From Cercospora beticola (taxonomy: Eukaryota; Ascomycota; Dothideomycetes; Mycosphaerellales; Mycosphaerellaceae), in assembly GCF_033473495.1 (NCBI RefSeq), contig NC_088936.1:3472001-3536000 (forward strand): DNA of 64,000 bases, given 5' to 3'. Shown here one piece after another: positions 57,824-64,000 of the stretch (position 1 is its first letter; each line of letters begins with the position of its first letter). The position numbers were made by a program, and so were the translations under genes. A model generated the notes under the pieces. It did not search any database. It was not told the origin of the DNA and saw only the letters and a program-made list of their open reading frames with translations.

Positions 57824-59935
57824 CTATGCCTCGGCAACCATCTCGTAGAACAATAGATAGACCTCTCTTTGCATCCCCAGCACATCACTTGTCTTGGACT
57901 CTTTTATCTTCTCATCACTGATCCTCCACCACCGCTCGCTGCCCGTGTTCTTCTTTGCTTTCTTAGACACAACGCCCTTCAAATTACGCAGACTGCTTGA
58001 AGAAGGTCGCGATGTCTCAGGCTCCTCCGATTTCAAAGGGTCGTTGACAGTCGTCGCTTGCTGCAAAGGTGAAGAAGCGGTGGCAGTTGGCGGAGCAGGA
58101 AGGCCAGGTGCTGGAATGGAATCGAACGGAACCTGGTGAGCCGAAAATCGCTTCTCAGCTGAAGGCGTCGAAGCAGATGGGATATTCGAGACTGATGATG
58201 CGGAGGACGTGGAGGGCGCTGCGCTGGTGGGAGTTGACAGAAGCTGCGAATCATTACTGCTGCCGGTCCCATCGCGCGCATCTCTCGCAGTACTCGCACT
58301 GAGCCGCGGACTGTTCACAGCGCTTGGAGAGGGAGATCCAGCTATGCTATAGGGGCCTTGTCGGCCTAGCGTTGTGGGCGTGGAGAAGGGCTGCGGCAGG
58401 ACTTGTCGACGGAAAGATTCGTAGTGGCCACTGTTATGACCACCTTTATGCGTGACGACTCCTAGCAGGCGATACTGCTTACGATCTAGGAGACCACCTA
58501 AAGCAAGGCTTTCCGGAAACGACACCTTTGCCAAGTTCTTTGAGCTAGCGGCTGACGGGTCCCATACTGAGCGTGACAAGTGAATCGACAGGATCTTCGG
58601 AAACTTTGATACGCGCGTGTGTCGCGCGATTTTACGCTTCGGAGCTGTTGACACATCTGGCAATTTGACATCTTTAGGAGGCTTTTCTGGGTCCTCATCG
58701 AGCGCTTGCTGGAGTTTAGTATTGTCGTTCTCGACTTTGGCTCGGTCCTCGGCAGACAGGTTCGACTTTGCAAGAATTCTGTCGTTAATGGAAATGGCGT
58801 GGGTGAGGCGGCAGTACTCGCATTTGAAGTCATCGATGTGCTCAACTTTAAAGATGCCGTCAAAACATTCGTTGAGTGTGGTGGATGTTTGTTGGTGTGG
58901 CACGTTTAGAGTCAAGGTCAAGAAGTTTGACAAGGACGGTTTTGGTTTGAACTTGCAATGCGAGCATTCCACTTGCGACTCCAATTGGCCTTCGAGCGGA
59001 AACACGTTCTCCTGCTCCGGTTCGTCGTTACCCTGCGGAGCATCGGTGTGCGCTTGGTCGTTGTTCGTTGCCAAAAACTTGCTGTCTCTCGGCCCCTCTG
59101 CATGTGCCTGAGTTGCGTGGACTTCTGCAGAGGGTTCGAGCGACGCCCGTGATTGTGTGCCACTCTGGCGTAGCCTTGTCCTCACCCTCCTCCCTGCATG
59201 GTATTCCTCGGCTATTCTTTCTACGATGACTTGCAGGAATTCTTGTGCGTCCTGCTGGCTCCTGTTGATTCTAGTCTTGAAACTGGCCTCGACGCAATGA
59301 ATGAAGCCTTGTGCACTGATCGTTTTCCGGTATATTGGCCGCTCGTTTAGCGCATCCAGCACTTCTTTCAGACCCGCAGTGACCATTCCCTGCTGTAGGC
59401 CCGCGATCATCCACTCGGGCGTTTTCTTCGCACCTTCGCCCTTCCTTGCCTGCTCCTCCAACGCTGCAGTAAGATCCGCATACACGGCAGGCCCATCAAG
59501 CTTGCGCCGATGAACTTCGCGGATCAGAAACGCTCGCAAATCCGGTAAGCCTGCGAGAGCTTGCAAGACCGAGTTGATGAAGCAGTCGTTTGCGGGGTTC
59601 ACCAGTCCCACGACGCCCTTCTTACGACTGCTCTTGGTGCTGTGTGCATCGTCACTGTCCAGAAAGAAGGTCGGGCCGAAGACGTAAACCAGAGTGATCG
59701 CGGCAAGGGAAGCGCCAGCAGCATAGGTCGCGATTGTAAGCGGTTTGTCGGGCATTCTCCTTCTCGCCAACGCGCCTGTGCCGGCAAAGGCCACGAGAGT
59801 CTTCTCACGCTGCGAGTAGTCCGGCAGCGTGTTGTCGGCCGGCGGAGTGGAGGTTAGGGCGTATGTGAGCGGGATCGGGAGGGCGGCGGTGATGGCGGCT
59901 CCTCCATAGCGGAACCAGGCGGAGAGGGCGTCCAC
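57824..59935 (-). CDS. ubiquitin carboxyl-terminal hydrolase, UBP16-like, membrane-anchored
   Basis: Single exon, 703 aa. The N-terminus holds two hydrophobic segments (about residues 10-30 and 66-92), as in yeast Ubp16 and animal USP30, which sit in the mitochondrial outer membrane. The USP core starts with the Cys box GLVNPANDCFINSVLQAL (catalytic Cys118). A zinc-type pair of C-x-x-C motifs (CSHC near 58965 and CEYC near 58820) marks the fingers. The His box (THKGGHNSGHY) lies near residue 503. Ser/Thr/Pro-rich inserts (about residues 260-310 and 530-650) split the core. Its start is 196 bp from the divergent bL9m start. Class is firm; location is inferred from the N-terminus. Confidence 0.9.
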   Translation of the reverse strand: MDALSAWFRYGGAAITAALPIPLTYALTSTPPADNTLPDYSQREKTLVAFAGTGALARRRMPDKPLTIATYAAGASLAAITLVYVFGPTFFLDSDDAHSTKSSRKKGVVGLVNPANDCFINSVLQALAGLPDLRAFLIREVHRRKLDGPAVYADLTAALEEQARKGEGAKKTPEWMIAGLQQGMVTAGLKEVLDALNERPIYRKTISAQGFIHCVEASFKTRINRSQQDAQEFLQVIVERIAEEYHAGRRVRTRLRQSGTQSRASLEPSAEVHATQAHAEGPRDSKFLATNNDQAHTDAPQGNDEPEQENVFPLEGQLESQVECSHCKFKPKPSLSNFLTLTLNVPHQQTSTTLNECFDGIFKVEHIDDFKCEYCRLTHAISINDRILAKSNLSAEDRAKVENDNTKLQQALDEDPEKPPKDVKLPDVSTAPKRKIARHTRVSKFPKILSIHLSRSVWDPSAASSKNLAKVSFPESLALGGLLDRKQYRLLGVVTHKGGHNSGHYESFRRQVLPQPFSTPTTLGRQGPYSIAGSPSPSAVNSPRLSASTARDARDGTGSSNDSQLLSTPTSAAPSTSSASSVSNIPSASTPSAEKRFSAHQVPFDSIPAPGLPAPPTATASSPLQQATTVNDPLKSEEPETSRPSSSSLRNLKGVVSKKAKKNTGSERWWRISDEKIKESKTSDVLGMQREVYLLFYEMVAEA

Positions 59936-60131
59936 GGTGAGTAGCGCGGTGTCGTGTCTCCAGGCGTCTGCCTGTTCGGGGTCAAAGCGAGGTGGGTATC
60001 GGTATGCTGGGTTGCGTGGTGATTGACGAATGAGAGGAACAAGCCGCCGCAGCTGCTGCAGCCCGTCTTTCCCTTTGACATTGTGCCCATTGCGTGACGC
60101 CCATCAGTTTGCTGTACACACCTCGCAAACC
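59936..60131. promoter_or_regulatory. 196-bp divergent promoter, UBP16-like and mitochondrial bL9
   Basis: The two start codons are back to back with 196 bp between them, so they must share or abut promoter elements. No TATA box is evident. Confidence 0.55.
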
Positions 60132-61082
60132 ATGGCTCTCTCATTCACATCTCGCACTCTCCCGCAGTGCTCGGCGTGTCTGCGCAGCTCTGCCTGGGGC
60201 GGCGTGTTGGACACTGCTGCTCCTGCGTTCTCTCTGGGCTCGCGACAGCATGTCCGCGGCAAGAAGAAGCAGGCCAAGCCGACAGGCAACATTCCCGCCC
60301 GCCTGTTGAAGGACTTGCCAGGCTTTGGCAGAAAGGGTGTGTATTGACCATCTGCTGCAGTCGGGCCATGCTGACGGGAGCGTGTAGGAGCCATTGTTCC
60401 CATGGCGAGAGGTCAATTGCGAAACAACTACTACCCCAAACGGATCGCCGAATATGTTACCATGCCCGAGCTCCGCACACTACGCGCTCAGAACGTGCCC
60501 ATCGAACGCGATTACACCTTTGGCAAGAAGGAAGCCCCCTTCTCTGCCGCCGATGGTCCGCTGTTGATGCCGCTCCGCGATGACCCCACGCCAGCGCCAG
60601 TCCGCAGAGCCCCCGAGGTCGAGAAATTAACGAGTGAACGCAGCCTGGAACTTCTAGAGGTATTTGTGCCTCACAGGATGGACTTCTACAGACAACCGAT
60701 TGTTGAAGAGCCCAAGGCGGAAAAAGTGGAGGAAGCACCACCAAAGGAGGACAATAAACAGAGGAGTGCGTCCAACGCTGCCGCAGACCTGTTGGCTGCG
60801 CGGACACAGAAACCATTGAACAAGCCTCAGCCGAAGCTCACGGGAGCCATCTATGGTTCGGTATCGCAACACGACATACTCGTTGCTGTCAGAGCGAGCA
60901 TTGCTACCAACGACGAGGCATCCCGTGTCATTGTTACAGAACAAGATATCGAATTCCTGAACGAGCCAGCCAGGACAGACAAGAGGATCAAAGAAGTCGG
61001 AGACTTTACCATCGAGATTAAAGTCAAGGGCGAGGAGAACGGCATTAAGCGGACGGTGAGAGTCGTTCCGCAAGAGGTGTGA
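60132..61082 (+). CDS. MRPL50: mitochondrial large-subunit ribosomal protein bL9m
   Basis: Two exons, 60132-60336 and 60388-61082, with a 51-bp GTGTGT...TAG intron. The joined 900 nt give 299 aa. The start MALSFTSRTLPQCSAC gives an Arg/Ser-rich, acid-free presequence. The bL9 N-terminal motif is split by the intron: LLKDLPGFGRKG-AIVPMARGQLRNNYYPKRIAEYVT matches the bacterial L9 pattern L-D--G-GKKG-IV-VA-GYARN-L-P-G-A in spacing. The long C-terminal extension is typical of fungal Mrpl50. It acts in the mitochondrial ribosome. In the first exon an unspliced reading ends at a stop 11 bases past the donor. Confidence 0.88.
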
Positions 61083-61733
61083 GAGGGATGTCGTGTCCCA
61101 CCGCAGCCATCTGCATGGACACTGGCACATATGCCCGAGCCAGCCGCCGCAGTACAGCAAAGCACAGCAGATCAACAGAACGTTGTTTCCAAGACCTGCC
61201 AACTTGGACGACCCAGCCCGCGGGATTTCCCCGCGTCACTTGGCACACCAAAGCGCCGTCCGAAGGCTGAGTTGCATGTCAGACCTGCAGGCGCTGAGCC
61301 TTGCTACCAAGTTAGATGAGGGAGTCCACCACGTGCCACGCTTGATGACGGAGACCGAGAAAGCCATCCACCACACGATGCCCCCGGGTGGGCAGCCGTC
61401 GACACCGATAATGCTGCCTGTAAGATACGCTATCTGAACCATGTGGCACAGTCGCCACGTCAACTGTCGAAGGACTGTCTCACACACCACAATAGTATAA
61501 TGTAACCAGCCACGGCGGGGCAAGTCATAAGAGGCGCACCAAAGCTTCTTCCTTTCTTATCATTACGTTTACCATTCTCAGCTTCGGACTTGTAACAAAT
61601 AGCAGCCACTCCGACATCAGCCTACTTATCAGACCACTTCTCAAGACAAACCGAACTCCAAGCATTCCAGACAAACAACACAAGACACACACAGTCAACT
61701 TTCCTGAACACTTTTATACCAGAACGACATATC
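61083..61733. other. intergenic, no supported gene
   Basis: About 650 bp. Overlapping short frames only. The stretch at 61540-61730, before the next ATG, is C/A-rich, like a fungal leader. Confidence 0.4.
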
Positions 61734-62114
61734 ATGTGTATCCTGATCATCCGCTCCTGGCCTTGCGGTCACGAAAGCTGCACTTCGACCGATCAATGCA
61801 TGACCGCCATGACTACGCCGGGGATGACATCTTTCACTTGCTTCCATGCCACGAAGCATCGAACGGAAAGCAAGAGCAATAACGACGTTCCATGCCCGCA
61901 CTGCATTGCACAGAATCGCAAACTTTCGCTTGATCTACTGGCACACGACACCACGAGTATCCGCAGTGGCAGCGTAGCAAGTCAGTACAGCGCCAAAGAG
62001 CGACGAGACAGCAGTACGACAGCACACGTGCCGCAGAAGCCTGCCTACACGCAGATGAAAGCTGACGACAGAACAGCCAGCCCGACTCGAATGACCACGA
62101 GACCAACCTCTTAG
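61734..62114 (+). CDS. small Cys/His protein, hypothetical
   Basis: Single exon, 126 aa. The N-terminal 65 residues carry Cys and His in the pattern MC...CGHESC...C...CFH...CPHC, which suggests a small metal-binding (zinc) module of the kind seen in short fungal proteins that begin with MC and contain CGH. The second half is Ser/Thr/Lys/Arg-rich and probably disordered. No signal peptide. Function unknown. It could still be a chance frame, but the ordered Cys pattern and ATG context favour a gene. Confidence 0.5.
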   Translation: MCILIIRSWPCGHESCTSTDQCMTAMTTPGMTSFTCFHATKHRTESKSNNDVPCPHCIAQNRKLSLDLLAHDTTSIRSGSVASQYSAKERRDSSTTAHVPQKPAYTQMKADDRTASPTRMTTRPTS

Positions 62115-63727
62115 AATCAACGCAGCTCTCCGGTTCGGGTGGTTGCTTCCGATTTTTCACGACCAGATTGAGATGCATGGAGGAAGATTGGGCGCGGTAC
62201 TGAAGAATGTGGTTATGAAGCATCATATGCAGCGTCCAAACCTGCAGGTCTTGGAGCAAGAAGCGGGGCGAAAGGTCTTGACTGTACCATTCCGAAAGCT
62301 TTCACGCCGCGGACATCGCACTCCTTCAACCATAAGCCATCGACAAGTCCGCGATGGCACGGGCAAGACTATGCGTACCGCAATGGGCAATGACCTTGAG
62401 CTTGAAGAGATTCTGCGGTGGCTGCAAGATGCTCCGAATGTGCGGTGAAGGGGGTTTTCTGTGCTGTGTGCTGTGTTGGTGTCACGAGTCAGCCGGCCGC
62501 ATGCCTGCTCGCGGGGCAAGTTTTGGGCTTGCATGCAATATTATCAGTGCAAAATGGGTCCAGAAGTAGCAAGCAATGTGGCATGCATATGCAACTGTAC
62601 GATATGTTTACGAATTGAGCAAGTGCAAAGCTGCCCGAGAAGGCTTCAATATGTATGAGATCTTTGGAACCGGAATCCTTCTATTTGCTGCTGCTGCATA
62701 CTCCACTTGCCTCTTCAGAATCAGTCGCTCCCTTTCCGGGCCGGCACAGTGAAAGTAGGAAACCGCGATGCAAGTATGTAGCTTCCGCGATGTTGTGTCT
62801 GGGCTTCTGGGGGGCTGGCGCAAGCATGCGCATGATCATGCTGTGCGACCATATCTGCGATGGATCATGATCCCGGTGCAAGCACACAAGCACGACAAGC
62901 AGGCCGGTAAGCTCTGGTAACCAGTACGAGGTCAACAATATAGATCTCCAGATCTTGCGGCGAATCTTCGGCACCGATCTCTTGTGTATACCGTTCCTAC
63001 TTCATACGCGTGTCAGATGCAAAGTACGAGTAGACTAGCTATCACCATCGTAGACTACGATAAGAGGTGCGATAGTCTAACGGGCTAAGTTAACAGCCTT
63101 CGGGTCCGTGAAAACCTGAGGCATCCGTCCAAGCAACGCAATCAAGCAAACCAACCAGACCACGCGAAACAAGTCCGCAAACCACAATCTCTCCATTTCT
63201 TTTTCTTTGTTTATTCAAGAAATCCTTCGGACTCTAGGACTTTCAGTAATACCCGCTCGACTGGTCATGCTCTGTAGGCTAGTCCGCTTTTGGTACCTAA
63301 GCTGTAGCCTTTGTCGTGCAAACGCCAGCAGGCTTTCGGGCGACCCGAGCTGTGCTCGGGTCCTGCGAAGGTGACGAGGACCCGAAAGAAATCCTTCCAA
63401 TGTTGTTTGACAGATTATGACAGCATTGGTTTTCTAATTTGTATACAAAAGTGAAAATTGAAGGCAGGGACTGCAAAAGTGGAAATTATAAAGAGTTGAG
63501 TGGTGAACGGCATGAGAGCCAGTTTTGCAAGATCGAAGTTGACTTCGCGTTTATCACTGTTCGGCGGCCAGCCCAGCTTCGCTCCTGCATCGACTTGGTA
63601 CACCACTTCTCATATGGTATCTGGTAGGGCGCCAACAATACTGGCATCAGGAACAACAGCACTGCATCGAGTCTTTTCGAGATATCCAACAACTCAACAA
63701 TCAAGTTACAAGTACACAACATCCACG
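62115..63727. other. intergenic with small inverted repeats
   Basis: About 1.6 kb without a supported gene. It holds an inverted repeat at 63047-63061 (ATCGTAG-A-CTACGAT) and a nested hairpin at 63333-63389, described separately. Confidence 0.45.
63333..63389. repeat. nested hairpin, possibly a small structured element
   Basis: The inner stem GACCCGAGC / GCTCGGGTC is 9 bp with a 3-nt loop (63342-63362). The outer arms CTTTCGGG (63333-63340) and CCCGAAAG (63382-63389) pair over 8 bp. AGAAATCCTTC occurs at about 63218 and again at about 63389, as flanking direct repeats. Confidence 0.5.
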
Positions 63728-64000
63728 ATGTCGTCCACCGAAACAAGTCGACTGCTCCCAAACGACCAGAAACATCCACTGTCAGGCAAAACAATCATCG
63801 TCTCCGGCGCCGGAACTGCAGGTCTCTCCTTCGCGAAAGGCATCCTAGAATTCTGGCCCTCATCTCTCCCACCTCCAAAAATCAAACTCTACGAGCGCGA
63901 CCCTCGAGATCTCCCCGCCTCACGCGGAAACTACTCCATCGGTCTCCGCAGCGACAAGCTCTCCGGCGGTCTTCAAGCCCTCAAGAAACTCAATCTTCTC
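63728..64000 (+). CDS. FAD-dependent monooxygenase, 5' part (runs off the window)
   Basis: An open frame of 91 codons from the ATG at 63728 to the window end. After a polar start it shows a dinucleotide-binding strand and glycine motif (TIIVSGAGTAGLSFAKG, a GxGxxG of FAD enzymes). About 25 residues later comes the acidic end of the second strand (KLYERDPRD) that holds the FAD ribose, then an Arg-containing segment (SRGNYSIGLRSDKL). This matches flavoprotein monooxygenases of the salicylate-hydroxylase/zeaxanthin-epoxidase type. C-C-biased codons agree with neighbouring genes. Truncated by the window, so the substrate cannot be guessed. Confidence 0.82.
   Translation, partial: MSSTETSRLLPNDQKHPLSGKTIIVSGAGTAGLSFAKGILEFWPSSLPPPKIKLYERDPRDLPASRGNYSIGLRSDKLSGGLQALKKLNLL

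Noticed and set aside
1..64000. CRISPR array, bacterial operons or ribosome-binding sites
   Set aside because: Spliced genes with GT-AG introns and RIP show a fungal nuclear genome; no regular spaced repeats were found.
31744..64000. secondary-metabolite gene cluster around tyrosinase, SDR and monooxygenase
   Set aside because: No core synthase is present and these genes are separated by housekeeping genes, so clustering is not supported.

Overview
The window looks like nuclear DNA of a filamentous ascomycete (Pezizomycotina, probably a Dothideomycete; the class is a guess). Compact genes carry 50-83 bp GT-AG introns, proteins include NC2-beta, VCX1-like, UBP16-like and bL9m-type housekeeping products, and one long block carries the mark of repeat-induced point mutation (RIP). 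Exon joins below were deduced by eye from splice sites and reading phase.

Layout: (1) 1-6124, gene-bearing left flank with a wax-synthase-like membrane acyltransferase and a small secreted protein. (2) About 6125-31150, a 25 kb AT-rich RIP island almost without CpA/TpG and without an open frame of 60 codons on either strand. It holds a full-length chromodomain Ty3/gypsy element (7071-13868, TSD ACTAC), a Ty1/copia element (16592-22723, TSD GTTAT) nested in an older copy of the same family, a Tad-like LINE (about 23197-28130), and RIP-mutated mitochondrial DNA: the cox1 3' part, nad4L and a group of mitochondrial tRNAs. The right RIP edge falls inside the mitochondrial tRNA-Leu copy. (3) 31217-64000, gene-rich right flank: sulfotransferase-like protein, GH27 alpha-galactosidase with CBM35, NC2-beta, SDR, 5'-nucleotidase-type metallophosphoesterase, Ser/Thr-rich PAN glycoprotein, Ca2+/H+ exchanger, coiled-coil protein, Rds1/ferritin-like secreted protein, tyrosinase, GPI-type surface protein, UBP16-like deubiquitinase divergent from mitochondrial bL9, a small Cys-rich protein and a truncated FAD monooxygenase at the right edge.

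The genes form no obvious pathway cluster. Secreted or surface proteins are common (small secreted protein, alpha-galactosidase, PAN glycoprotein, Rds1-like, tyrosinase, GPI protein). The most notable biology is the RIP island: nested retroelements plus a nuclear mitochondrial insertion, mutated with a strict upstream-base bias (pyrimidine-CA erased, purine-CA partly spared) and with sharp edges.
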